Assembly (NCBI RefSeq): GCF_036417845.1
Contig: NC_089979.1
Location: 6,253,424 to 6,317,423, forward strand
DNA length: 64,000 bases
Direction of reading: 5' to 3'
From: Apteryx mantelli
Lineage: Eukaryota; Chordata; Aves; Apterygiformes; Apterygidae
This document shows, one piece after another, positions 1 through 13,077 of this stretch; positions within the stretch are counted from its first letter, which is position 1, and each line of letters opens with the position of its first letter. Position numbers and translations under genes: made by a program. Below the pieces are notes generated by a model. It made no database searches. It was not told where the DNA came from and saw only the letters and a program-made list of their open reading frames with translations.

Positions 1-319
1 CACTGAATATTTGCTGCTGAAAAAATGCTGAAATAGCTCAGTTTGTGGCTTTCTGTACATTTGCCCAGATGCAGGGAGCTCTTCAGGTGACAGATCAACA
101 TGACTCTTCATGCCATCCTTTCTCATTTTTTCCTTCTTATTGTAGCAACACAAGTGTGTAGTCTAAAACACCCTGATTTAGCTATGCCTCTCAGGAGGAT
201 CATCCCTATGCTGTACATTTACAGCCAGCTTAAGCAGGCATCATGATTAGATTAAGCTGCTTGTCAGCATAACATGGCTGCACAGGATTGGGAAACTTGA
301 TCACATAATTACAGACCAA

Positions 320-545
320 TTTTGGTTCAGAAGAGACTATTGAAGAGGATCTAGTCGAAACCCCACTCGAAGTAGGGTCAGTTTTGAAGGTACATCAGGT
401 TGGTCAGGGCTGTGACCAGCTGAGTTTGAAATAATTCCAGGGATGGAGATTCCACCAACTGTCTGGGCAGCTTTCCACTGTGTAACCACCTGCAGTAAAA
501 AACAGTTCCCTTACATCTAATCACAGTTTCCTTCACTGCAACTTA
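320..545 (-). mobile_element. CR1 LINE 3'-end fragment
   Basis: Reverse-oriented CR1 tail. The characteristic strings are read here as their complement: agggatggagattccaccaa, tctgggcagctttccactgt and the preceding ctgtgaccagctgagtttga. They correspond to the CR1 region that in sense orientation ends with the dispersed gaggtccCTTCCAACC-type tail. The copy is short and diverged, as is usual for 5'-truncated CR1 insertions. Ends are approximate. Confidence 0.7.
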
Positions 546-1936
546 TGTCCATTGTCATCTGAGCTGTGTAAATATTCTGACTCATGTAATCAATTCTGTC
601 TTCAGCAGATGAGGTGATTCCTTGGTTATTTATGCAGATTTCTTGGTGGACAGAGAATAGTGTTGTAGGAAAGTTCCTTGCTGCAGAAAAAGAGGACTGC
701 ACTTTGACATCTAGGATTTAACCTGCCTTTTTTGTAAGCCTTGGATGCACTGAGCCATGCCCATGTTAGGCTAAATTTGTAGCACAACCATTGCTTCTAA
801 CAGGAGGTGCAGGTCCCTGGCACCTCACAAGGTTTTCCCACATCGGTCAGGATAACACTGAGGTTAGCACCATGTCAAATCACTTCTTTTCAACTTTTGA
901 ATGCTCTGTCCTGTCAAACTCCCTTAACTCCCACTCCAAGAGCCAAGCAAGCCCAATAAATTAGGCTGAAGATGGTGTTAAAATAGCATGAGGTCAGAAA
1001 TACTTCAACAAGCAGGGAGGGAAGTGACTGAGGTATTTAACTCTGCAGAGCTGACTAGAGAAGGTGAGAAGTCTTTCCTGTCAAGGGTCAAGATGGGAGT
1101 TCTTTAATAGATAAAAGTGACTGGTTTTGGGGTGTTGCTACAAATCTTGCACATCACATTGCAGGTTTGGTCCTTCGTAGGCGTAACTGAGTGTAGCTCC
1201 ATTGACTCACCTGGATCTCCACACCTTTAGGCTAGATAAGCGTCCTTTCCTTAGTTTATTTTCATTTTTATTTAATGCCTGTGGCACAGTGGTATCACAG
1301 TTACTGTGCAGGGAATAGAATGCACTGAACAAATATCACATCTCAAGCTGGTGGAAAAAATTGTGATGGAAGGTTTTCCTATCGGAAAATGCTATTCTGG
1401 TCAGAAAAGTAGTAATTCTACAGGAAGGTGTTGATTGTGATGAAATTGTGCTTTGGGGGGGAAAGAACAACAGAACCGAAGCATATTGGCAATGCAAAAA
1501 TCATCTGTGTCAACAAATTTGGTATCAGAAGCTCCTCTTCTCTCCAAAACAAAAATGCCATATCTCTCTTGCTCTCAGTGATAACAATAATAACAGTAAT
1601 AATAAAAATAAAAGATTCCCAACATTATTCTACTGAAAATCTTACATGGGAAATTAAAATGTCGGTGTTGATTCTCATTTAAAATCCAGTGTTTAACTCT
1701 GAAAAATGCCCCAATATTGCTTTAATTTGGGTTCTGTTCAATGAACAGTGTGGCTAGGGAGACTGCTCAGGGCCCCCATTCAGCCATGTGCTTGTGGCTG
1801 TTGTTTTCTCTGTTTGCACCTATAAATATCCTGAGAAATTTGGGCCTGCAGGAAGGACTGATTATGTGGAACTCCTTCCTGGAGTCATCTGTATACATAG
1901 GTATATTTAAAGATGTTTGTTCATTTATATACTTAG

Positions 1937-2180
1937 AGTCATAGACTAATTTAGGGTGATTTCTAGAGGCTGTCTGGCTCAAAGCCCTGCTTAAAGCTTA
2001 AGGTCAGGTTGCTCACAGCCTTGTCCACCTGAGTGTTGAATTTCTCCAAGGATGGAGATCCCACAACCTCTCAGGCACCTCTTCCACTGTTTGATTGCCA
2101 TATAAGTATATAAAAATTGTTGTTCTTTTTCACCTTGATTTTTGATCTTCAGGATTTTTCTTCACAACTTTAAGCCCTCC
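1937..2180 (-). mobile_element. CR1 LINE 3'-end fragment
   Basis: Second reverse-oriented CR1 tail. It begins with a tagagtcatagactaattt-type end and continues through cttgtccacctgagtgttga, ctccaaggatggagatccca and aacctctcaggcacctcttc. Order and spacing match the fragment at 320-545, supporting the family call. It is diverged and 5'-truncated; ends are approximate. Confidence 0.75.
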
Positions 2181-3092
2181 TCCTAATCCAGGCTATGGAA
2201 TTTATGACCGAAAGAATTAAGTCATTTGCAGAAAATAACCATAGGTCTAAATTTGTAAGTAAATAAAATAAAAAAAAAATCATAAATGCTTTCAGGTTGG
2301 TGGGTTATTACTAAGTAAGATAGTTTAATATTTCCCTTTAGGTTTTGAAGTTTGTGAGAATGATAAAGCAAGCAGAACTATATTAAAACCACTGAATTCT
2401 TCCTATGGATAGGAAGGGTCTTGGCATCTCATCTCAGGTTCTTAACAACTTTGGTAAATATTTAAAGCCTACTGATTAAAAATTAATATTCCATCTATCC
2501 CTGATGAAAGGAAATAATTGAGCCTCTAGGCACCATCCTAATAGAGCTAATTAGAATAATATCAGAGAAATACAGACCAAAGAATAAACTCTTAATACTG
2601 GCTCCACAGGACATTATAATCCACTGGTTTATTTGGTGTGCTTTGATCTTGCCTTAGGTGCTGTAAGTTTCCAAGCACCAAAGGAGATACTGAAAGCAAC
2701 AGAACAGGCGTTTTCCATTGAAATCCTCTTCTGTGCATTTTTTTTCCCCTTTCATGAATAGTATCTGCTTTCTGTTGGAAATTTCAGATTCTTCAGAGGA
2801 AATTGAAAGATTTTACTGGTTTGGGAATTTGTTCTGTTTTGGTTCCTTATACGAAAGCCCCATCTTCCCCAGGGCTGGGCGTAGGCGTAGAAGGGATAAA
2901 AGGGCTAACTCCATTGCATCTGAGGATGCGATAGCTGTGGGTGCTGCCCAGCCGGGTGTCATTCAGCGTCCCTGGCAGATGGTTTGGGACAGATTTCCCA
3001 CGTAATCTCCACCTTGCAGGGAGGAGGAGAGCCCATCCTGCACCACCACAGCTCCCTGTTTAAGCAGGCTTCCTGCCTTAAATACACTGCTC

Positions 3093-3110
3093 TTTTTTTT
3101 TTTTTTTTTT
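3093..3110. repeat. Poly-T run (T18)
   Basis: Eighteen consecutive T residues. A reverse-oriented poly-A insertion tail is possible, but no retroposed body is recognisable next to it. Confidence 0.9.
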
Positions 3111-6100
3111 GGTAGTAAGATGGATGCACTGCTCTAGAAAGCTAGAAACCCATTCTCCTCCCTTGGCTTTTTTCTACAGTGGCAACACTCCCGCTATGCA
3201 GTCTGTTAAATATGGTCTGGGTAGTCAAAAGATAACTGAATGTTTGTTATAGCAAATGAGACAATAAACGTCTGAGGTTATGATGAGCAGAAAAGTCAAG
3301 GTATTTATCAAATTGCCATGGGAAATAGCTTTGCCAAGCACTAAGTAATAAACTTTCAATTATCATTTTTATACTCCTACTGCAGAATGCTTCTCAGATC
3401 AGATTTGCTTTCATTGGTTCAAATAGGGTGAGAGGTGAAGTTGTTTTGCTTTGTGAGCAGAGAGGAGATGGATGTCTGCATGTGCATATGCACTCACAGC
3501 TGTGCCTGTATAGTTCTCTCTTACTCTGGCTTTTGATTTTTTGGTTATCTTTTCCTTTTTTTTTTTTTTCTTGGGGATTTTTCCCAACCCTGGATTAGCT
3601 GACCTGCATGCTGATATTGAGGATTTTAGGATAATCCATTAAAGGGCTCTTAGAAAGGTACTTACTTTTAGATTCCAAAAGATGATTATACTTTGTTATT
3701 GTTGTTGTTATCACCGTAATATCATCCTCTGCCTGATCTGAACTTCACAGCTGTGGATCAGCTCCTCTGTCATTTTCTTTGTGATATAAGAGATGAAGAT
3801 TTTCTCTTCTGTCTCTTGACACCTCGTTTGACACTTTAACCATCAAAACACAAGCTGTGTTCAATGTTCAACTTGTCCTTGGTTTCAGTGAAAGTCAAGC
3901 TGAGCCCATATAAACTTTTCTGAAGAAGCAGAATTTCTATGTCAGTTGGTGAGGAAAAATACCCAAGGAAGAAGAAAATCCTCAAAACCTCAATAGGTAG
4001 ACAAAAATGAAGGCTGTAATGTAGAGCACAAAGAGGTATTGGACTTATGGTGAAAACTTCTTGAAAACATCTCAAATACTGAACCAAGAAAAGGCAAACC
4101 GGAGTTAGGAAGTAGTAAGAAAATAATACAAAAAGAAACCAGAACTTTGTTATGCCATTATATTGTATGCCATCTACGGTGTGTACAAACCTTAAATACA
4201 GTTTATATTTCTGTTTTCCTCTGTTTCAGAAATGTTGAGAACAGTACAGGAGTCATCACAAGTATGAAACAGTTTCCATAAAAAAAGGGGCAAATAGGCT
4301 GGTGGAGTTCAGCTTGGGAAGGACTTGACTGTCAGCCAGGGCATGACTGCAGAGGGCTAGAAGGCCATGTAAGGAGAAGGAGGGCTCTACTCCTGCTCCG
4401 AATCTCTTGGCCTCTAAAAATACACTGCAGGCCTAGATGGACCTTTATTTAGTTTGATTGTTTACGGTTTTGCTTATGGCACCGGGCCTCTGCTCAGCAC
4501 TTTTCTCTTGATCTGCTCTTAGCAAGCGTATTGCTGCCTATACCTTGTTATAGAATAAGGATGATAATGTAAGTTTATCTCCCAGGGGGATGCAGAGATG
4601 AAGCATTTCTGAAGTCTCTGTATGATGGTTTTTGTAGAACTGCTAAGTGTTGCTGTTAATATTTTTTCCTACTATTCCTAGTGTTCTATACCAGAGTCTT
4701 AATGGAGAAATGTTCTCAGTTTGCTCAGAGTAGGTCACACATGGTCTGTTGCCATTGAGTGATCTACTGACGTATCTCAGAACCCTTTTAGCCAGGCTCC
4801 AAAATTTTCTGAAGCATGGAAACAAAACAAACTTTTCTCCTCTTCAGAGTTTGTACTCGCCCCATCTTATTTTTATATAAAACCGTTGTAATTTTTAGGA
4901 CTTACTGTATCTGGAATCAGCCCCAGCACCTGGCTGCTTAGACAGCAGTTCACAGGCTAGCCTTGTAAAAGCAAATTCTTTGAAAACCAGCTTGTTAAAT
5001 AGCAGGCTCCTTGCAAGCTGACTTTCTAGTATGCTGAATCCCCGCTGAAATCCAATGCGTTTCTTTCATACCTCCGAAATAGCTGGCGATTTCAGAGGGA
5101 GTCTGTGATGTGCAGGTTCTGTAGGATTACAACCCTAATAGCTGTAACACCACTAAAAGACTTATTCCTGAGAAAGCCCACAACGTAAATGAGGTGTTCA
5201 AAGACTGAAGGTTACAGCTGAAGCTTGCTAAATGTTCCTGCTGCCAAAAATCGTACTCTCCGTGAAAGTCCTACTCCCTCCACATATATGGATTTTTTTC
5301 TTTTAAAATACTCAAATTTTAGAAAGTTTGAAAACGAAGGACACCACTGAGGATTTTTGTAAGCTTCTAAGATTGGTGGTATTTTGTATGCTGAGGCCCC
5401 TGAAAGATGAATGGCTATAGTTAGATTTGTGAAGATGAAGGATACCGTCTTACTCATGTCTGCCCTGCCCCTCTATGGGAAGTTGTATCCCCTACGCAAG
5501 GAGAGGAAGGATGGGATATTTCTGTGGTTCACTTCACAGTCCATCTTATTAGCTGAAATATCGACAAAAATGGTCTTTTCCTAAAGCGGCATGTTGAAAA
5601 CTTGCAGCACACAGACTTTCTGCAACCTGTGCTCCAGCAGACACTTCTGGCAGAAGGTTGAGGGCGACCGAAGAGCTTAGACCATCAAGACTAAAACTGA
5701 CGGTGTCAAAGCCAGTAATTTAAATATAGGGGTCTCAGTGTTCAACCAGGCAAGACATAATGTGGTAGTAACTGAGTGTTAACTGTGTTTAAGCCATGTG
5801 TCTCCACTCAGATCCTGAGGGTGCTTTCCCCTTGTCCCCCAAAACTGTCTCCCTCTGCAGCCTTCTGCATCATTTGGGATTTGGGGTAAAAGCAATACTT
5901 GCAACTGTTTGGGGTGCATCTTGACCTTTAAGCAGGCCCAGAGGATCCTTTCTGGACTGGGCCAGTTAGGGGACTTCTTCAAAAAGATGCATGTTTGGGG
6001 GCTGCCCTATCCCGTTCAGCTGGGAAATGAAAACTAGGGTGCTCAGCCCAGCCAAAACGGTGATGGTGGAGCCTTACATAGCACCAGGTACCAAGAGAGC

Positions 6101-6820
6101 TTCATCAGTAAAAACGTGGGTAAAGCACTGGATGGGGAGGAGGAAAGGCAGGGAGCGGAGAATGGTTCCTCACCTTAATTTCAGCAAAGTATTGCTTTAA
6201 GCACCTAGGCCATTTTGTGCTTCTGGGTCTTAAATGTTTGAGAGTTCCGAACATTTCGTTATTCCTAAAAAAAAACCAACATGAAAACCACATTGGAGAT
6301 TAGTTTTTGTGCAGATGATTCTCTGGGCGCAACAATCAGGATAAAACAGAAGCTGAATCAAGTTGATTTTTCTTCAAAAAGGGTTGTTTCAGACTTAAAT
6401 CTGTGTTTTAGTAAGTTCCAGGGGTTAATTACATATTGTTACTGTGTGTCTACAGGGCTTATTAAAATGGGTCTCCCGTCTCAGCCTGGTGCTTTCAGAA
6501 CACAAATTACAATCATCTTAGAGAAATATAAACTAAAAGGAAGAAAGTACAAGTTTTACAAATTTTTATCTAAAACAGATCCCTGCCCCTTATCTCATCT
6601 ATATGTCTAATGATGGATCCATGAAATATTATGAAATTCCGTGGCTAATTTTAGGACTGTTTTGATCTTTTCTTCATGCTGCTGTAAGGATTCAGCTGAC
6701 AAAAGCATATTATTTGTTCCAGAGAACAATTTTAAATTTGCATTGAGCTGAAAGGATCAATAATAAATTCCAGCTCAAATTGTGAATCTTCTGATGCTTT
6801 GCTAAATGAAATCCAGCATT

Positions 6821-6850
6821 GTGTCAGGGGTATTTTTATCCCTCTGACAC
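6821..6850. repeat. 30-bp inverted repeat (hairpin)
   Basis: Arms gtgtcagggg and cctctgacac are separated by a 10-base AT-rich loop. They pair over 10 bases with a single G.U wobble as RNA. Pairing does not extend further on either side, so it is too short for a typical microRNA precursor. Confidence 0.8.
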
Positions 6851-9176
6851 AGAAATCATGTTTTTCAGAAGCCTCGGCTGCAGAAATAATGGCTTATTAT
6901 AAAAGAGCACAGAAGAACAAGATACTTAAAAGATATAGTGGGAACTATCCTCCCCTGATATAAGTAGGCAAAAAAAAATAACCCTTGATCTCAAACTATG
7001 CAGATATATACACTAGCTGAGAATTTGACTATGAGAGATATTCTAGATCTCTTGTTGTTCAGGTCTCCTGCTGTCTGATAATTAATGTTCTTTGTACAGT
7101 ATCAGCCCACAAACCCATTCAGCTTGACAGATTCGTGAGAGCACTTTTTGTAATTTTCAGAGTCATTTGTATATCATGACATACAGTGACATGAAGATAT
7201 ATGCAAAAAAATTTCAGAATAGTCAGATTATTGCTTTGGATGGGAACAGGACCTTTTCTGGGGAAAGTTTCACTGATGGCTAAATTCTGAATGTTTCATA
7301 AGTGACCTCTAGAACTTAAGTTATTTTTTACTTCCATAGAAATAGACAATTTTTATGACTTAACATGTGCATGAAATAAGATTCTGTGCAACGAGTAGAT
7401 CTTAATATAATTGCATCCTATGGATGAGTATATCTCTACTTTGACCACACAAGTGGAAATGTGTCTTTCACCATCCTGAAAAACAAACAGAAAAAAAAGC
7501 AGTTCCCACACAAATTATTGCAAGTTGCTCTATCTAAAGCAAAGAAATGAGGAAAGAGGGGTAAACGTCAAACTCTGATCTTATGTTCTTTCCATTACTC
7601 AGAGATATGCAGTAAACCGAATGTTTTTCTGTGCCAGAAGAACGTACAATGTTAAATGTATTATTTAGCCTGGAAAGATTTTACTTCTATGAAACTGAAG
7701 CTGCTTTTGAGTTTAACAGACATGCCATCAAAGTTCACTTGATATTTCAGATGATCCGCATCAACTTTATGTGAGGATCTAGATCCCTAAATTAGAATTC
7801 TTTTGTGCTCTCGTGCACACAGCAATGCTGTTGATAAAAAGTTAACAGTGGCCTTAGACACAACCTTTGAGTAGAAAGAGAGAAATAGAGCTTTTTATTT
7901 TCTCCTTTTTCTGATATTCCTGAAGAGATGTTTAACTCCCATAGAGTAGGAACCTCTTCTGTTGACGCGAGAGTGACTAGAATTTTACCCAACATTGTTA
8001 CTCTTATTGCAATCAATATATTCCAGGAATCACTGGGCTATTACTCTGTGTGTGATGTTGTCTTTGCTGCCAAGATTGCATCTCAGAAGACACACAGATG
8101 GTGTGTTTCAGCATATAAACACAAAATAAGAAGTGTTGGAGCAGCTCGAAACATGCTCATCCTGCAATAGAGTTACATCCCGCAAACAGGACCAGGTGAC
8201 TCAGCCAGCATTGGTTCTCCTTCGCTGGTTCAGGCTGCAATTTTGGGCTGGGTGTATATTCTTGTCCGCAGTTTATTTTACTACTCAGGACACTGTGTAT
8301 TGCTCGGCTGTTCTCAAGCACGAACCACAAACTCTGGAAAAGCTTTGCCTTCTTCTGTCTCCACAGTCAGAACATTATAGAAACGCAACTGCGTTTTCCT
8401 TACAACAGAAGTTGTAAATAGTTTGGGTTGCCTGTCTTAGCATCTGTTTCATAGTGATATTTATTCAAATGCAGAAGAACAGGACACTTCACAATTTGCT
8501 GTTTACGACCTGATGAAATCATGTGCCTGCCGTAGTCGTGTGTTCTGTTTTCCTGATTCTCAGTGCTGTGTGAGAATTACATTTCATGGACGTCTGGCTG
8601 TTAACAGGAGGATGAAATCAGAAATCCATGATGAATTTTTACTCAATACAACAAGTTCAAGCTTATGATTAAAATTTTTAAGACCTTGTTGAAGCTTTGC
8701 CCCTTCATATCACACTTTTTTTTTTATAAACCTTTTAAGCTTTTTTTAAGAAAGGGATCTTGTGAAGCACTGAAAACTGATGCCAGTGGTGAATAACTTG
8801 AGTCAGAGAAAATAAGCCTGTGTATTTTCTTGTTCAGAATGACAGGCCATCGTTCCTTGGGAAGAAGTGGCTGGCTGCTTTGCTACTTTGTTCTAACAAT
8901 AATTCACATTTCTTTGACCCAGAGGAGCACCAAAGAGCTCTCCATCATGCATATATCTCATTTCCCTCCGTGAGCTGGAGAAAGCAGCTCTTTTGTACCA
9001 ACAGCACTGGAAATAGATTTGAAGCAGACAGTACGGCAGTGGAAACTTTGTTAGCCAGAAAATGTAATTCCTAAATTCGGAGTTAGCTGCAATGCAATGG
9101 CATTTCTACTTGTCAGTGGACAGGGCTTAGTTTCACTAGTACAATTTCTACTGCTCTTGGGTGGATTTTTGTGCTT

Positions 9177-9200
9177 GTTTGTTTTGTTTTGTTTTGTTTT
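9177..9200. repeat. (GTTTT)n microsatellite
   Basis: About four to five GTTTT units. Confidence 0.9.
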
Positions 9201-11040
9201 CTTTAATTTTGCCTTTCCTTTTCAGGGAGCCATTAGAAATTAGTGAACTATATCAGTAAAAGATGAAAAAATGAAAATCCATTTAAAATTACTGATAGTA
9301 ACTGACCTAATGTTCATGCATGAAGCCTCTATATCAAAAGTTTTAGATCCATGTTTAGATCTTGTGATTTATTTTTCTGTTCGAGGCATACAGTCTGTAG
9401 GTCAAAGTTGGACTTAGATGCCTAGCCATAGGTTTTTGTTTGATGTGTGTACCATCGAAAATTCTGTTCCCTTTAATAGGGTTGTTTGGAGTTGTGTTTT
9501 GGTGAGCAGTGAGATTTAGTAACATAAATTTAGAGTTTCAAATGCATTTAGGGGTACATAGCTGTTTAGTGATATTTACAAGTTGTAGATATCTAATTCT
9601 TGATCTCCATCTGCTTTTGTAGAAGTGGGATTTCTCATCCATCTTTAAGAAGTCTACAGCTGAACTAAGCATCAAGATTCCCCTGCTAGTTTATGGAAAG
9701 GGTGTGACTCATTTCAGTGTAAAATAATGTAGAAAAATGGGTGGGTGGGATCTCTTTCTAAAAGCGACTATCTTTTTTTCCCCCTTTGCTAGACAAGCTG
9801 CCCATATGTAGATATAGGCAATGTAAATACCTCAGATAGGTGAGATGAATTTCAGTTTAAGAATGCAATTCTTTTCCAGATTGAGACATGTACATTTAGG
9901 TGTTAGTGAGCGCATCATATTTAGAGGTCCAAGGGTTTAAGCTCCCATTACAGCCAAAAGAGATGCAGTTACTAGAGGCTGAATCAGTTCAGCTGGTGAC
10001 TATTTTAGGGTGATCTTGATCACTTTCTAAGTTTCTTTGACTGTAGACTTTAGAGGAGGGATTCAATTGCCCAACGATGACTCTGTGATGGCATTTGAGA
10101 TGCTTTAGGATGTCTTTTCTGGTCTTCAGCTGCTGCTTCAAAAGGGAACAGGACTCCCCTGCATCATAGGTCATCTTCCAGTTGTGCATAGATGTCTTAT
10201 TTTATAACTTAGGAGGTGTAAAATGGCACTAGATCTCTATGTTTAGGCACTTGAATTTCTCCCTAGGTTTCTAATTGCTATTGAGAATAGAGCTTTAATA
10301 CTTTCATGTCTAATGTCACGGGTGAAAATAGTAGCAGTTTGACATTCTGACTACTCACTTTGAGCCTTCAAGATGTCTAAAATTACCCTTTTCTCAGAGT
10401 AGCTTACATAGCTATATACATTTGCAGGGATCAAAGTAAGAGGTAAAAAATGCCATTGCTTCTAAAAAGGAGTTAAAAGGACCTTGGAGGCACCCTGATC
10501 AGCATTTTGCTGATCAAATCTGAAATGTTTGCTTGCACAACAAGCTAGTCTCTAAAATTCAGACTGAGATGCGAAAACAAGGCTAGTTTCAACCCTACAT
10601 GCCCATTATCACTTATATTGTCAGTTCTACAAACCAAATTATGCTTCTGGCAAAACCTATGCAGTGTTAATAACTTCAGCTAGACATCGTACAACAGAGG
10701 TAAAATGAGGTCATAAGAAATCCAAGAAGTTTGCTGTGTTTGGATCATGTTTTCTTCTGACACGTATAGCACTGAGTGTACCATAAGTTTTCCTGATGTT
10801 CTAGGCATTGATTGCATTTCTAGTACAAAAGTTGAAAACAACGGGGATTAAGAAATAAATTGTGGGGTGCCAGGGATGATTCACCTGTGCAATGCTGCTG
10901 TTACCAAGAGTCAGGCTGCAAAAAATCACCAGGAACAGAACGGACATTTGTATTGAGTATGCCTGCTCTGAACAGGGATATTCACATGGTGGGGACTTTT
11001 ATCGAGATGTCGATGTACCTATTTTTGCTTAAAGCTTTAT

Positions 11041-11074
11041 GACTTTCATTTCATTTTCTTGACTTTCATTTCAT
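11041..11074. repeat. 20-bp tandem repeat, about 1.7 copies
   Basis: gactttcatttcattttctt is followed directly by gactttcatttcat. Local slippage-type duplication in non-coding sequence. Confidence 0.8.
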
Positions 11075-11842
11075 GCACATCTCACTCTCTTGTCTGGAGA
11101 CTGAGGGAAAGTCCTCTGCCTGCCTTAATGTAGATGCTTGAGCTGTGCCCTAAAGTCACGTCACCTCCTGCTTCTAACCCTGTTAGTTCCTCTTCTAAGC
11201 TGACTCTTCATCCTTAAGAGATCTTGAATGTTCTATGTGAGGTATGTAAATACAAAGAACGCAAAAATTTGGTAGATCAGTTCCTGAAGCACTGGTTTGT
11301 GATTTTGAAGCCAGTCCCCTACAGAGAGAATATCCAGTTACTCCAGGAAGTAGTGTCAGTAATTTTCAAGATACCACTTTCTTCCAAATTAATAAGAAAT
11401 AAAAGACCTGACAAGTTACAATGGGCCACAGGAAATCTGAATAGTATGGTCTTTCAGGCTGGGCATAAAACTAAGATCTTGGCTGGCTCTTGTCCTTGAT
11501 TGCTAAAATTACTGTTCTGAATAAGAAGTGCTTAATCCAAAATGCTATCCCAGTTTCTGCTCAGACACTGAAATTTCCTTTGCTTGTAGAAAACCTCTAT
11601 GGTCCTGACTAGGTGTTCTGTCCTTACTGAATTCCTGCCCTGGAGTACCTGGAGTATATGAGGCTGTTTTGTTTTGTTTTCCAGCACAGCAAGTTGGTGT
11701 GTGAGCGTGCAATTGCAGTGCTGTACAATATATTTGTGGTGGCATATGTTTTCACCAAGATATGTCTCTTCCTGGAATTGCAGTGTATTAGTGAAATGGG
11801 AGCAAGGTAATAGAAAAGGTATTTTGTCCATTTTCTTTTTCC

Positions 11843-11863
11843 TTTTTTTTTTTTTTTTTTTTT
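11843..11863. repeat. Poly-T run (T21)
   Basis: Twenty-one consecutive T residues, the longest homopolymer in the window. No flanking retroposed sequence recognised. Confidence 0.9.
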
Positions 11864-13053
11864 GACGTTATTAAGCTCATGGCTGAAAATGGTCTGTTTA
11901 GTGTGGCTTTCGGAGCTGGCTGGCTGCACTTTGGTCACAATGATTACATGGTGTTGAGTGCATCACTTTGTTTTGTTGAGATTACATCCCCATACAATGA
12001 GGAGGGCAAGGAGGAACCTTTTCAATTTTCCATCTGTTGTTTCTGAAATTTCATGAAAACATCTGACTGGACCAACGGACAGAATTTAGCACAAGACAGT
12101 ATCTCCATAGAGTATTTTCTTTTTGCATATTTAATGTTCTAAAGACGCTAGAAAAGAGTAGTAGTAAACTTTCTGTCCTTACCGAAATGACAAAGTAGGA
12201 CTGTAGGGGGAAAAAGCCACGTAGATGATAACATTCCTTTATAATTTCCAAATTTGCAATCCTTTGCCTGAAGAACAGTTCCTGAGTGGTTGTTTTCTGG
12301 AATCTTTTCCCACGTTAGGTCTATTGAAGTGTTAATTGGTCGTGTTGGACTTTTTAGCTTCTACAAAAAGATAGCATTTGGAGTATTCACGGTCTGGCTC
12401 TTGCTGTTGATTGAAATTGCGTGTGTGCATTTCTACTTAAGCAACAAAGAATTAAATTGATCTCTAAGACTACTAGCTGTAAGACATGGCAAACTAGAAA
12501 AACAGTCAGCTTTGATTTATTATATTAAATCAACTGAAAATAGTCCAATACCCCAAATGCACTCAGATGCTGACATATTGCAGTGGTCAAGAATGCCAAT
12601 GAAATGTTCCCTCAGTTTTCTAAGTATTTCTGCAATATGCTGTACAGTATCTTTATCCAGGGACTCAGAGCTTTGACAAAGGATGTTAGAAAAACCCAGA
12701 CAAACAAAATGCCCCTGCTTCATTCTGCTTGTCAGGAGCAATAGTTTGCCAGCAAAATGCAGGAGGACAGTAAGGTGGATCTAAGAGGGAAAACTTCACC
12801 ACAATGTTTTGAAGATCTAATGCCTGTACAGATGCGTCCTCACAAAGTTTCCAGGGTTTATCAGGTGTATGACCATAAGACATTTTCTCTGCTAATTATA
12901 TTCTTCACCTAAGTATTTTCTGCTTTGTTTTGTTAGAGGTGGGATACTGAGCTAAGTGGAACCAAGTATGGTTTTGCTGTTTATCTTCCTGTATTCCCCT
13001 TCATTCTCTGTTAGCCCTCTGCAGGCAATGACTGTTACAGGAACTACGGCCTG

Positions 13054-13077
13054 AATATAAATATAAATATAAATATT
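13054..13077. repeat. (ATATAA)n microsatellite
   Basis: About four AT-only hexamer units (ataaat/atataa phase). Confidence 0.85.

Noticed and set aside
6821..6850. Hairpin as a microRNA precursor
   Set aside because: The stem is only 10 bp and does not extend; microRNA precursors need a much longer paired stem.
11674..11938. Overlapping open frames around a T21 run
   Set aside because: Low-complexity Phe or Lys runs come from the homopolymer; these are chance frames.
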